Part shown: in pieces, positions 1-7,803 of the stretch | How the letters are laid out: each line of letters opens with the position of its first letter | Position numbering within the stretch: the stretch's first letter is position 1 | Assembly (NCBI GenBank): GCA_024233345.1 | Contig: JACKPT010000002.1 | Span: 62,001-126,000, forward strand | Length of the DNA: 64,000 nucleotides | Direction of reading: 5' to 3' | Origin: Verrucomicrobiota bacterium | GTDB taxonomy: Bacteria > Verrucomicrobiota > Kiritimatiellia > CAIVKH01 | Notes under the pieces: generated by a model | Seen by the model: only the letters and a program-made list of their open reading frames with translations | What the model was told of the DNA's origin: nothing | Database searches by the model: none | Translations under genes and position numbers: made by a program

Positions 1-192
1 AAGGTCGCGGATAGTGAAAAAAGCCGCAGCTTTGTCAATCAGTACCTGGAGATCGCCGAAGCCCGGGGGCTTTCCCCGTGGGTTCAGATCAACAAGGAAG
101 CTTTGGAAGGTCGGGTTCTCCACGTGCCGTCGCGTGAAGAGATTGCTCCGATCGTGGATGAACAGCTCATCGTCGAGTTGTACTCCAAGTAA
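1..192 (+). CDS. rpsD: 30S ribosomal protein S4 (uS4), C-terminal part
   Basis: This is the last 63 codons of ribosomal protein S4, a primary 16S rRNA-binding protein of the small subunit. The frame is open from base 1, so the start lies outside the window. The visible tail contains the family's usual ending, a PSREEIAP segment followed by EQLIVELYSK. It sits 87 bases upstream of rpoA, the common order at the end of the S13-S11-S4-alpha operon, and is presumably co-transcribed with it. The identification is firm although only about a third of the protein is visible. Confidence 0.93.
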   Translation, partial: KVADSEKSRSFVNQYLEIAEARGLSPWVQINKEALEGRVLHVPSREEIAPIVDEQLIVELYSK

Positions 193-279
193 ACCCTCCC
201 CGGTTTCGGACGGACGACGCCGGGAAAACATCGAAACACCATACGAGCCGACTAACGCTCGGCCCTGGGAGAATTCGTT

Positions 280-1299
280 ATGCCACGTAGATTAGGTCGC
301 TTCGAAATGCCGAAGCGTGTTGTCAAGGATGAAGCGAGTGCGACATCCACCTATGCCAAGTTCATCGCCGAACCGTTTGAAGCCGGGTACGGGCGCACGC
401 TGGGCAACTCCATCCGCCGGGTCATGCTGTCGTCGCTGGAAGGCGCGGCGATTTCCTCGGTCAAGATTGACGGCGCGCTCCATGAGTTTTGCACCCTCGA
501 AGGTGTGCGTGAGGATGTCACTGACATCATCCTGAATCTCAAGCAGGTGCTGCTGAAGTCATTCAGCCGCGAAGTCCACAAGTTGTCCATCAAGGTCGAG
601 GGCCCCGGCGATGTGAAGGCGGGGGATATCGTGACCGATGGAACGATTGAGGTCCTCAATCCGGATCTGCACATTTGCACCCTGGATGCCGACGGACGAT
701 TTGAGGCGGAGTTCGAGGCCCGGATTGGCCGCGGCTACTGCCCCGCCGACTGGAACAAGAAGGAAGAGAATCCGATCGGGGTCATTCCCATCGACAGCCT
801 GTTCTCCCCGGTCCGACGGGTCGCCTTTGCGGTGGAAAGCACTCGGGTCGGCCGCCGCACGGATTATGACAAACTGGTCCTCGAAGTCTGGACGGACGGA
901 CGGGTTACTCCGGATGAAGCCATGACCCTGTCGGCGGCAATTCTTCGGCATCACCTGGATGTGTTTGTCAGCTACGACAAGGACGTGGTGGAGTTCGAGG
1001 AGAATGAGCAAAAGGTGGACGCTGAGAAGGAAGATCTCCGCAAGAAGCTCGGTATGAGTGTCAATGAAATCGAACTGAGCGTCCGCGCGGCCAACTGTTT
1101 GAACAATGCCAACATCACCACGGTGGGCGAATTGGCCCAGAAGACCGAGGCGGAAATGTTGAAGTACCGTAACTTCGGTAAAAAGTCCCTGAATGAAATT
1201 AAACAGAAACTCACCGAGTTGGAACTCGGCCTGGGCATGACGTTTGACCCCGATCTGGTCAAGTCGGTCCCGGTCTCGGTTTCTCCGGAAGAATCCTAA
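280..1299 (+). CDS. rpoA: DNA-directed RNA polymerase subunit alpha
   Basis: RpoA nucleates RNA polymerase assembly and contacts promoter UP elements and activators. At 339 residues it has normal length. The N-terminal domain carries the assembly motifs (GYGRTLGNSIRRVMLSSL, then GVREDVTDIILNLK). After an acidic linker near residues 240-255, the C-terminal domain includes ELSVRAANCLNNANI and YRNFGKKSLNEIKQKL. I chose the ATG at 280 because GGGAGA lies 7 bases upstream and the resulting RLGRFEMPK start is what PVC-type RpoA proteins show; the ATG at 307 would remove it. rplQ follows after 12 bases. Confidence 0.97.
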   Translation: MPRRLGRFEMPKRVVKDEASATSTYAKFIAEPFEAGYGRTLGNSIRRVMLSSLEGAAISSVKIDGALHEFCTLEGVREDVTDIILNLKQVLLKSFSREVHKLSIKVEGPGDVKAGDIVTDGTIEVLNPDLHICTLDADGRFEAEFEARIGRGYCPADWNKKEENPIGVIPIDSLFSPVRRVAFAVESTRVGRRTDYDKLVLEVWTDGRVTPDEAMTLSAAILRHHLDVFVSYDKDVVEFEENEQKVDAEKEDLRKKLGMSVNEIELSVRAANCLNNANITTVGELAQKTEAEMLKYRNFGKKSLNEIKQKLTELELGLGMTFDPDLVKSVPVSVSPEES

Positions 1300-1311
1300 C
1301 AGAGTGCGATC

Positions 1312-1737
1312 ATGCGACACCGTAAACGAACTGTAAAACTCGGCCGCACATCCGAGCATCGCCGATCGATGCTGGCAAATCAGGTCTGCAGCCTGATCGA
1401 ATCAAAGCGGATCACCACCACCCTGGCCAAAGCGCGGGCAACCCGCAGCCTCGCCGAAAAGATGGTCACCCTGGGCAAGCAGGAAACCCTGGCGGCTCGT
1501 CGCCGGGCCATTTCGGTCCTGCACAACAAGACCGCGGTGGCGGAATTGTTTTCCTCGGTGGCTCCGGCCATGAAGGATCGGGCAGGCGGCTATACCCGGA
1601 TTATGAAACTCGGACCCCGCTCCAGCGACGGATCGGAAATGGCGATTCTCGAATGGGTGGATTATATCCCGGTCGCCCGTAAGAAGGCTGCCAAGGGTGA
1701 CGCTCCGGAAGTGGGCGCTTCCGAAGAAAAATCCTGA
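1312..1737 (+). CDS. rplQ: 50S ribosomal protein L17 (bL17)
   Basis: L17 is a large-subunit protein near the exit tunnel. It begins MRHRKRTVKLGRTSEHRRSM, the nearly invariant start of bL17, and continues with the IESKRITTTLAKARATRS segment and a GGYTRIMKLGPRSSDGSEMA block. The 141 residues include a charged C-terminal extension of about 20 residues beyond the conserved core. The start is 12 bases after the rpoA stop and the gene is followed by an intrinsic terminator, so it closes this ribosomal operon. Confidence 0.97.
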   Translation: MRHRKRTVKLGRTSEHRRSMLANQVCSLIESKRITTTLAKARATRSLAEKMVTLGKQETLAARRRAISVLHNKTAVAELFSSVAPAMKDRAGGYTRIMKLGPRSSDGSEMAILEWVDYIPVARKKAAKGDAPEVGASEEKS

Positions 1738-1767
1738 GGCCCCTTGACCATGGTATCCAGAGGATTC

Positions 1768-1797
1768 ATCCGGGCAGACCGCTGCCCGGATTTTTTT
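1768..1797 (+). terminator. intrinsic terminator after rplQ
   Basis: A 10-bp GC-rich stem (arms 1768-1777 and 1782-1791) with the four-base loop ACCG runs directly into seven T residues at 1791-1797. It lies 30 bases past the rplQ stop and is a textbook Rho-independent terminator for the rpsD-rpoA-rplQ transcript. Confidence 0.92.
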
Positions 1798-1853
1798 CAA
1801 CGACCGGCTTGAACACGAAAGCCCCGGTATGGTTCTAATCGACAGGTAACGCT

Positions 1854-2198
1854 ATGGCCCGACGTCAATCAGCAGCAATCGAGAAACGGCCCTCGGGATT
1901 GCAATCCGCGTGGTTTGGTTCGCTCCTGACGATCTTGTCCGGTCTGTCGTTTCTGTTCATGTGCATGACCATTCCGCTGGTGGGCAAGGCTGCGGTGATG
2001 ACCTCTCATGCCGCGGCGAACTTCTACACCTTCCTGGCCATCCTTCTGCTGTCCCTGACCCTGGCGGTACTGGCGACCATTTCCAAGCTGGAGCGCCGTA
2101 AGGTTGATGGCAGCCCCTTGCCCTGGTTCTCGTTTATTCTGGTGGGGGTTTGTCTGCTCCTGCTGGTTTCCCTGCTGCTGGGTTTGTTGAAGATCTGA
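1854..2198 (+). CDS. small membrane protein of unknown function
   Basis: I do not recognise this 114-residue protein. It has a short basic N-terminus (MARRQSAAIEKRPSG) and three hydrophobic segments at about residues 20-45, 58-78 and 90-113, separated by a basic loop (SKLERRKVDG). It should be an integral inner-membrane protein with the N-terminus probably inside. It stands alone between the rplQ terminator and the promoter of the amino-acid operon. An ATG start and frame-long hydrophobic periodicity support it being real, but no motif suggests a role. Confidence 0.7.
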   Translation: MARRQSAAIEKRPSGLQSAWFGSLLTILSGLSFLFMCMTIPLVGKAAVMTSHAAANFYTFLAILLLSLTLAVLATISKLERRKVDGSPLPWFSFILVGVCLLLLVSLLLGLLKI

Positions 2199-2248
2199 TC
2201 GCCTCCCCGGGCCGCCTGGATGGAAGCGGGTGGCGCGGGATAATTCGC

Positions 2249-2277
2249 TTGTCCTGTCTTTTCGGGGGCGGTATCCT
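2249..2277 (+). promoter_or_regulatory. sigma-70-type promoter of the hom operon
   Basis: TTGTCC at 2249-2254 and TATCCT at 2272-2277 are separated by exactly 17 bases. Transcription would start near 2283-2285, only about 8 bases before the leader-peptide ATG at 2292. Its position directly ahead of the leader and attenuator supports it, but it is a sequence match only. Confidence 0.55.
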
Positions 2278-2291
2278 TTCGCACCTTGAAC

Positions 2292-2339
2292 ATGAAAACC
2301 TTGACGATCATTCGAGTGACCACGGATGAAGTCTCCTGA
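2292..2339 (+). CDS. threonine/isoleucine/valine-rich leader peptide
   Basis: This is a 15-codon reading frame translating to MKTLTIIRVTTDEVS. Four Thr, two Ile, two Val and one Leu make up nine of the fourteen residues after Met. It lies between a good promoter and an intrinsic terminator that precedes hom, the layout of attenuation-control leader peptides such as enterobacterial thrL. Translation speed over the Thr-Thr codons at 2319-2324 would decide which RNA hairpin forms downstream. No Shine-Dalgarno sequence is evident, and with the predicted start site the message would be nearly leaderless. The composition and position are seen directly; the regulatory role is inferred. Confidence 0.7.
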   Translation: MKTLTIIRVTTDEVS

Positions 2340-2382
2340 GGGGGCCTTCCGGCGGATGATGCTGTCGACGAAGTGACCCCTC
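2338..2382 (+). promoter_or_regulatory. predicted antiterminator of the hom attenuator
   Basis: GAGGGG at 2338-2343, overlapping the leader stop codon, is an exact complement of CCCCTC at 2377-2382, the 5' arm of the terminator. CTTC at 2346-2349 can also pair with GAAG at 2370-2373, extending the stem. A ribosome stalled at the Thr codons at 2319-2324 would leave 2338 onward free, so this structure could form and block the terminator. A ribosome reaching the stop would cover the 5' arm. Confidence 0.6.
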
Positions 2383-2399
2383 CGGTGAGGGGTTTTTTT
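2377..2399 (+). terminator. attenuator terminator upstream of hom
   Basis: A 6-bp all-strong stem (CCCCTC at 2377-2382, GAGGGG at 2387-2392) with a CGGT loop is followed by seven T residues at 2393-2399. It lies 24 bases before the hom ATG, not after a gene, so it is best read as a regulated terminator. Its 5' arm has an alternative partner at 2338-2343. Confidence 0.85.
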
Positions 2400-2423
2400 A
2401 TAACCATAAGGCAGGAACGCGAG

Positions 2424-3722
2424 ATGCAGGAAATTGGATTGGGTTTGCTGGGTTTTGGCACGGTGGGTGCCGGAGTGGTTGAAGGACTGCAGCGGAATGG
2501 CGATCTCATTGCCGCGCGGGCGGGCGTGCGCCCGGTGCTGCGCAAGATCGCCGATCTGGACCTGGACCGTGACCGTGGGGTGGTGGTGGATCGCTCCATG
2601 CTCACCACCGATGCGACTGCAGTGATTCACGATCCGGAGATCCATATCGTGATCGAATTGATCGGGGGTGTGGGGATTGCCCGCGAGCTGGTCATGGAGG
2701 CGCTCAAGGCCGGTAAACCGGTGGTGACCGCGAACAAGAAGCTGCTGGCTGAGTTCGGGCATGAATTGTTTCCGCTTGCCGACCAGCATCAGGTGGACCT
2801 GCGCTTTGAGGCCAGCGTCGCCGGTGGCATCCCCATCATCCAGGCTTTGCGGGAGGGGTTGATTGCCAATCACATTCCCAATGCCTATGGCATTCTCAAC
2901 GGGACCTGCAATTATATCCTGACCCGGATGGAAGAGGAGGGGAGGCCGTTCGATGAGGTCCTGCAGGAAGCCCAGGATGCCGGCTATGCCGAGGCGGAGC
3001 CCAGTCTTGATATCGATGGCCACGACACCGCGCACAAGGCGGCCCTGCTGGCCTCGCTGGCCTATGGATTTCCCTACCCATTGTCCCGGTTGCATGTCGA
3101 AGGGATTCGCGGGATTGCCCGGGAGGACATCGAGAATGTCTGCGAACTGGGGTACCGCATGAAGCTGCTGGCCATCCTGAAGAAGACCGGTGACCAGGTG
3201 GGCGTGCGGGTGCATCCGACCCTGGTTCCGCTCGATCACATGCTGGCCCAGGTGGGCGGGGTATTCAACACGGTCATGGTGACCGGCGATATTGTGGGCG
3301 ACACCCTTTATTATGGGAAGGGGGCGGGCCGTCTGCCCACTGCGAGTGCGGTCATCAGCGATATCGCCGCGATTGCCCGGCAGCTGGCGACCCAGTCTTC
3401 GGGGCATGTGCCGGCGTTTGTGCCGGAAGGGGGACAGCCGCAGATCCAGCCCATGGATGAAGTGCTGGCCCGGAATTATCTCCGGTTGTCTCTGATGGAT
3501 CGTCCCGGCGTCCTCGCCCATGTGGCGGGGATTCTCGGGGAACATGGGATCAGCATCGAAACGATGGTACAGAAATCACGGAGCCGTGAAACCTATGTAC
3601 CGGTGATCCTGATTACCCATCAGGCCCAAGAAAAAAATATGCGGGAGGCGGTTGCCCGTCTGAACGAATCCGAGCATGTCGGCTCGAAGCCGGTCCGCTT
3701 CCGGATTGAGGATTTTGCCTGA
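2424..3722 (+). CDS. hom: homoserine dehydrogenase
   Basis: Hom reduces aspartate semialdehyde to homoserine with NAD(P)H, the branch point to threonine and methionine. The 432 residues start with the Rossmann motif GLLGFGTVGAGVV. They continue with AGKPVVTANKKLLAEFG, the catalytic-core segment GILNGTCNYILTRM and the EAEPSLDIDGHDTAHKAALL block, and end with an ACT regulatory domain (about residues 350-432). This is the long monofunctional form with feedback control. I use the ATG at 2424; the GTG at 2373 would put the attenuator hairpin inside the gene. It is the first full gene of the attenuated operon. Confidence 0.96.
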   Translation: MQEIGLGLLGFGTVGAGVVEGLQRNGDLIAARAGVRPVLRKIADLDLDRDRGVVVDRSMLTTDATAVIHDPEIHIVIELIGGVGIARELVMEALKAGKPVVTANKKLLAEFGHELFPLADQHQVDLRFEASVAGGIPIIQALREGLIANHIPNAYGILNGTCNYILTRMEEEGRPFDEVLQEAQDAGYAEAEPSLDIDGHDTAHKAALLASLAYGFPYPLSRLHVEGIRGIAREDIENVCELGYRMKLLAILKKTGDQVGVRVHPTLVPLDHMLAQVGGVFNTVMVTGDIVGDTLYYGKGAGRLPTASAVISDIAAIARQLATQSSGHVPAFVPEGGQPQIQPMDEVLARNYLRLSLMDRPGVLAHVAGILGEHGISIETMVQKSRSRETYVPVILITHQAQEKNMREAVARLNESEHVGSKPVRFRIEDFA

Positions 3723-3726
3723 GGCA

Positions 3727-4884
3727 GTGAAAACAGTATTGATGTTTTGGGACGGCGCGGCGGATGAACCCCGGCCGGAGCTTGAAGGGGCCACTCCCCT
3801 GGCCTTGATGCGGGGGGGTGTATGCTCGCAGCTTGCCGAAACCGGTTCGACCGGCTGGGTGGATTGGTCACGGCTGAATTTTCCGATGCGGTCGGCATCC
3901 ACACTCGCTCTGATGCTGGGGGTGCAGGAAGGGTTTGCCGCGAAAGCGATGCGTGGACCGTTGGAGGCGGTGACGGTTCAGCCGTCTGACCGGTTCGGGT
4001 TCGCGTACCGGGTGAATTTGATTACCAGCGATGGTCGATCCATCGAACAGAACCGGGTGACGGAATGCACGGTGCAGGAAACCGAGGCCCTGTTGGACAG
4101 CCTGCGGAAACACCCGGCCAGCCGGGGAGTGACCTGGTCGGGCATCGGTCCGGGCCTGGCTGTGTTGATGACCGAAGCCCGGAGCGATGAGATGGTCCCG
4201 GGCGTTCCGCCGGAAGTGGGAGCCTCGGTATCGGAGGAGGACGAATCCTTTCCCGCCTGCTGGTTTCGTGCATCTGCGGAGGTGCTCGAAGGGCACGCGG
4301 TGAATGATGTGCGGGTGGACCTCGGGGATAACCCGGCCAACCGGGTGTGGTTGTGGGGAGGGGGGGAGCCGTCGGAAATTCGGCGGGCCTTCCTGGGGGC
4401 GCCCTTGCGGGCCAGGATGGTGACCAATAGCCGGATGGCTGCGGGCCTGGGTCTCCAGTGCTCGATGCAGGTGGCGGAACTGGGTGACCTGTGGAGTGAT
4501 CTGGTGGTGCCGGAGGTGCCGGATGCCCAGACGTGGGGAGAATGGCTCGCAGAGAGTGAATTATTGGCGGTGTATGTTGAGTCGCCGGGCGAATTGGGCG
4601 ACTATCACGGACCGATGGCCAAGGTCAAGGCCCTGGATCGGATGGACATCCATGTGCTCAAACCAATGATGGATGCGGTTCAGGCTTCACCGGAGCCGGT
4701 GAGAGTGATGCTGGTATCGGCCCCGGCGGAGGGCCGCGCGGAAGAGATTGTGCAACCTGTACTCCTGTGGGGACAGGGCATTGAACGTGACAAGACCACG
4801 AGGTGGAATGAAGAGGCATGCCGGGGTGGATCCCTCCAGGGGGTGCAGCCGACCCGACTTGTGGCGAGACTGGTAGGAGAATAG
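3727..4884 (+). CDS. degenerate ApgM-type (cofactor-independent phosphoglycerate mutase-like) protein
   Basis: The 385-residue product resembles the archaeal-type cofactor-independent phosphoglycerate mutases of the alkaline-phosphatase superfamily. It has a KTVLMFWDGAADEP start and the family signature NDVRVDLGDNPANRVWLWG. Relatives encoded beside hom and lysC are thought to act as alternative homoserine kinases, which the position suggests. Several metal-site motifs look lost, however. The usual EAPDEAGH element reads ESPGELGD, and the C-terminal DHxTP...H segment is missing. A serine (about residue 55) remains at the nucleophile position, but the following Asp does not. The GTG start at 3727, 4 bases after hom, gives the normal N-terminus. 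It may be a pseudoenzyme or a divergent kinase. Confidence 0.75.
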   Translation: MKTVLMFWDGAADEPRPELEGATPLALMRGGVCSQLAETGSTGWVDWSRLNFPMRSASTLALMLGVQEGFAAKAMRGPLEAVTVQPSDRFGFAYRVNLITSDGRSIEQNRVTECTVQETEALLDSLRKHPASRGVTWSGIGPGLAVLMTEARSDEMVPGVPPEVGASVSEEDESFPACWFRASAEVLEGHAVNDVRVDLGDNPANRVWLWGGGEPSEIRRAFLGAPLRARMVTNSRMAAGLGLQCSMQVAELGDLWSDLVVPEVPDAQTWGEWLAESELLAVYVESPGELGDYHGPMAKVKALDRMDIHVLKPMMDAVQASPEPVRVMLVSAPAEGRAEEIVQPVLLWGQGIERDKTTRWNEEACRGGSLQGVQPTRLVARLVGE

Positions 4885-4887
4885 GTA

Positions 4888-6156
4888 ATGGCATTGATCG
4901 TGCAGAAATATGGCGGGAGCTCGGTGGCGGATGTCGAATGTATGCAGCGGGTGGCCCGGCGGATCCTGAAAACCAAAAAGGCGGGAAACGATGTGGTGGT
5001 CGTGGTGAGTGCCATGGGCGACACGACGGATGAGCTGGTCGAGCTGGCCCACAAAATCAACCCGGATCCCCGGGAGCGGGAACTGGACATGCTGCTGGCC
5101 AGCGGGGAACAGATTTCCTCGGCGGTGCTGGCCATGGCACTGCACCAGTTGGGAGCGGATGCGGTTGCCATGAGCGGACCTCAGGCGGGCATTTTTACCG
5201 ATCTGTTTCACACCAAGGCCAAGATTGTGGAAATCCGGCCCCAGCGGATTCTGGACCAGCTTCGCAAGGGGCGCATTGTGATTGTCGCCGGATTCCAGGG
5301 GTTGAACCCCGAGGAGGATATCGCGACATTGGGCCGGGGCGGTTCGGACACCACCGCGGTGGCCCTGGCCGCAGCCATCAAGGCGGACCGCTGCCAGATC
5401 CTCAAGGATGTGGAGGGGGTCTATACCGCGAACCCCCGGGTGGTGGAGCGAGCACGGAAGCTCGATGAGATCGCCTATGACGAGATGCTGGAATTGGCCA
5501 GTCTCGGCTCGGAGGTCCTCCAGTCGCGCGCGGTAGAGTTTGCTAAGAAGTATTCGGTTGTTTTGGAAGTGGTTTCGAGCTTTGTCGAGAAACCGGGAAC
5601 ATTGGTACGGGAGGTTGATCACATGGAAGATATATTGGTACGGGGAATTGCAGCAGACAAAAATCAGGTCAAAATCACCTTGAGCGGGATCCCGGATCAG
5701 CCGGGGATGGCGGCCAAGTTGTTTCATGAGTTGGCCGGTGCCAGCATCAATGTCGACATGATCATTCAGAATGTCAGTGCCCAGGGGGTGACCGACCTTT
5801 CGTTCACCGTGCCTGCGAGCGAGTTGACCAAGACCCGCAAGACCCTCAAGGCGATTTCGTCCCATGTTGGGGATCGCGAGCCGGACATCGACGCGGATAT
5901 TGCCAAGGTCAGCATTGTCGGGGTGGGTATGCGCAGCCATTCGGGGGTGGCGCACCAGATGTTTGCCGCCCTCGCCAAGCACAAGATCAATATCGGCATG
6001 ATCTCGACCTCGGAGATCAAGATCTCGGTGGTGATCCGTAAGGAGCATGCCGACGATGCGGTGCGGGTGCTGCACCAGACGTTCGGACTGGATAAAAAGT
6101 CCGCTACCCGGCCCGGCAAGAAACCCGTGAAAAAGTCGGGCAGCAAAAAACGATAA
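4888..6156 (+). CDS. lysC: aspartate kinase
   Basis: Aspartokinase phosphorylates aspartate, the first step toward Lys, Met, Thr and Ile. The 422-residue protein starts ALIVQKYGGSSVADVE, with the KYGGSSV nucleotide/aspartate signature at residues 6-12. It has the GRGGSDTTAVALAAA segment and VEGVYTANPR. Two ACT domains follow from about residue 255 (ITLSGIPDQPGMAAKLF and VSIVGVGMRSHSGVAHQMF), so allosteric inhibition by Lys and/or Thr is expected. A basic tail of about 20 residues follows the second ACT domain. GGAGAA lies before the ATG, 3 bases after the preceding stop. Confidence 0.96.
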   Translation: MALIVQKYGGSSVADVECMQRVARRILKTKKAGNDVVVVVSAMGDTTDELVELAHKINPDPRERELDMLLASGEQISSAVLAMALHQLGADAVAMSGPQAGIFTDLFHTKAKIVEIRPQRILDQLRKGRIVIVAGFQGLNPEEDIATLGRGGSDTTAVALAAAIKADRCQILKDVEGVYTANPRVVERARKLDEIAYDEMLELASLGSEVLQSRAVEFAKKYSVVLEVVSSFVEKPGTLVREVDHMEDILVRGIAADKNQVKITLSGIPDQPGMAAKLFHELAGASINVDMIIQNVSAQGVTDLSFTVPASELTKTRKTLKAISSHVGDREPDIDADIAKVSIVGVGMRSHSGVAHQMFAALAKHKINIGMISTSEIKISVVIRKEHADDAVRVLHQTFGLDKKSATRPGKKPVKKSGSKKR

Positions 6157-6219
6157 GGATGGCGGACCCGAGGCGGGCAGGCGACATGCCTGCGGTCGGG
6201 GCCGCCGGGAAGGCATACC

Positions 6220-7803
6220 ATGAAGCGGATTGAAATCTATGACACGACCTTGCGGGATGGAGCCCAGGGCGAGGGGGTCTCATTTTCGGGACCGGGTAAA
6301 ATCAAGGTGGCGCGGTTACTCGATGAATTCGGGGTGGACTACATCGAAGGTGGCTATGCGGCATCGAACCCGAAGGACATGGAGTTCTTTCACGAGTTGG
6401 CCCGTCACCCGCTTCAGCATGCCCGGGTCGCGGCGTTCGGCAGTACCCGACGGGCGAATATCCAGGCTTCCGCTGACGGCAACCTGCAGGCCTTGATCCA
6501 GGCCCGGACTTCGGTGGTGACCATCTTCGGCAAGAGTTGGCAATTGCATGTCCGCGATGTGCTGAAAACCACCGACGAGGAGAATGTCCAGATGATCGGG
6601 GACTCGGTCCGGTTCCTCAAGGAGCAGGGCAAGGAAGTGGTGTACGATGCCGAGCATTTTTTTGACGGGTATAAAGACAACCCGGCGTATGCGGTATCGA
6701 CCCTGATTGCCGCCAACGAAGCGGGGGCGGACCGGATTGTGCTCTGCGATACCAATGGGGGAACCATGTATTACGAGCTGGCTGACATCACCGAGGAGCT
6801 GGTGCGCCGGTTTGGGGGTAAGGTGGGGATCCATCCCCACAATGACTCAGAATTGGGGGTGGCCAATGCGATGGCTGCGATTCGCGCGGGGGCGATGCAT
6901 GTCCAGGGGACCATCAATGGCTTTGGCGAACGGTGTGGCAATGCGAACTTGTGTTCGATTATTCCCAACCTCGCCGAAAAAATGGGGTATGAGGTCCTTC
7001 GCCCGGGGAGTCTGAAAAAACTCAAGTCGGTGGCTCAGTTTGTCTATGAGATGGCGAATGTCCGGCCCAATCCCAAAATGCCCTATGTTGGGCAGAGTGC
7101 CTTTGCCCATAAGGCGGGTATGCATGTGGATGGGGTGCAGAAAAACCCCCGCAGCTTCGAACATGTGGACCCGGCCTCGGTGGGCAATGAGCGCCGGGTG
7201 CTGATTTCCGAGTTGTCGGGGACAAGCAATATCTTTCTCAAGGCGGTGGAGATGGGCCTGCAGCTTGACAAGAAGTCTCCCGAGGTCAAGGCGATCCTCA
7301 GTGAATTGGAGCTGTTGGAAAAACAGGGGTACGAATTCGAAGCCGCAGAGGCGTCGTTCAAGTTGCTGATTCAGAAAGTGCTCAAGGCCCACAAGCCGTT
7401 TGTCACCCTGGAGGGTTTCCGGGCGATTGTGGAGAAGCGTAGTAAGGATGAAGCCTGTATCTCCGAGGCCACGGTCAAAGTGCTGGTCCATGGGGAGCAG
7501 GTCCACACCGTGGGCGAGGGGGATGGTCCGGTGGATGCCCTCAATGCCGCGCTGCGCAAGGCATTGGAGACATTCTATCCGGCGATCAAGGATGTCAATC
7601 TGGTGGACTATCACGTCCGGATCCTTGACCCGGAGGAAGCCACTGCGGCCAAAACCCGGGTGTTGATCGAATCCACGGATGGCCATGACTCCTGGGGAAC
7701 GGTCGGGGTTTCCGAGAATATCATCGAGGCTTCGTGGGAGGCACTGGTGGACAGTGTGGAATATAAATTGTTTCTGGACGAACAGAAGAAGAACGCATCA
7801 TGA
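6220..7803 (+). CDS. cimA: (R)-citramalate synthase
   Basis: CimA condenses pyruvate and acetyl-CoA to citramalate, giving 2-oxobutyrate for isoleucine without threonine deaminase. The 527-residue length fits the long CimA class. The catalytic barrel begins EIYDTTLRDGAQGEGVSFS and contains the metal-binding GIHPHNDSELGVANA and the GTINGFGERCGNANLCSI block. The regulatory LeuA-dimer domain spans about residues 395-520. Isopropylmalate synthase has similar motifs, but the length, the TLRDGAQGEG start and lysC next door favour citramalate synthase. The stop overlaps the valS start in an ATGA. Confidence 0.88.
   Translation: MKRIEIYDTTLRDGAQGEGVSFSGPGKIKVARLLDEFGVDYIEGGYAASNPKDMEFFHELARHPLQHARVAAFGSTRRANIQASADGNLQALIQARTSVVTIFGKSWQLHVRDVLKTTDEENVQMIGDSVRFLKEQGKEVVYDAEHFFDGYKDNPAYAVSTLIAANEAGADRIVLCDTNGGTMYYELADITEELVRRFGGKVGIHPHNDSELGVANAMAAIRAGAMHVQGTINGFGERCGNANLCSIIPNLAEKMGYEVLRPGSLKKLKSVAQFVYEMANVRPNPKMPYVGQSAFAHKAGMHVDGVQKNPRSFEHVDPASVGNERRVLISELSGTSNIFLKAVEMGLQLDKKSPEVKAILSELELLEKQGYEFEAAEASFKLLIQKVLKAHKPFVTLEGFRAIVEKRSKDEACISEATVKVLVHGEQVHTVGEGDGPVDALNAALRKALETFYPAIKDVNLVDYHVRILDPEEATAAKTRVLIESTDGHDSWGTVGVSENIIEASWEALVDSVEYKLFLDEQKKNAS

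Noticed and set aside
2373..2423. GTG-initiated N-terminal extension of hom
   Set aside because: It would translate the terminator hairpin, and the conserved Hom N-terminus begins at the ATG at 2424.
1869..3545. 558-codon minus-strand open frame
   Set aside because: It lies antisense to hom, the attenuator and a membrane-protein gene, and its translation is rich in His, Gln and Arg, a typical shadow of a high-GC gene.
4687..6216. 509-codon minus-strand open frame
   Set aside because: It is antisense to lysC, whose motifs are unmistakable; the minus-strand translation has no domain character.
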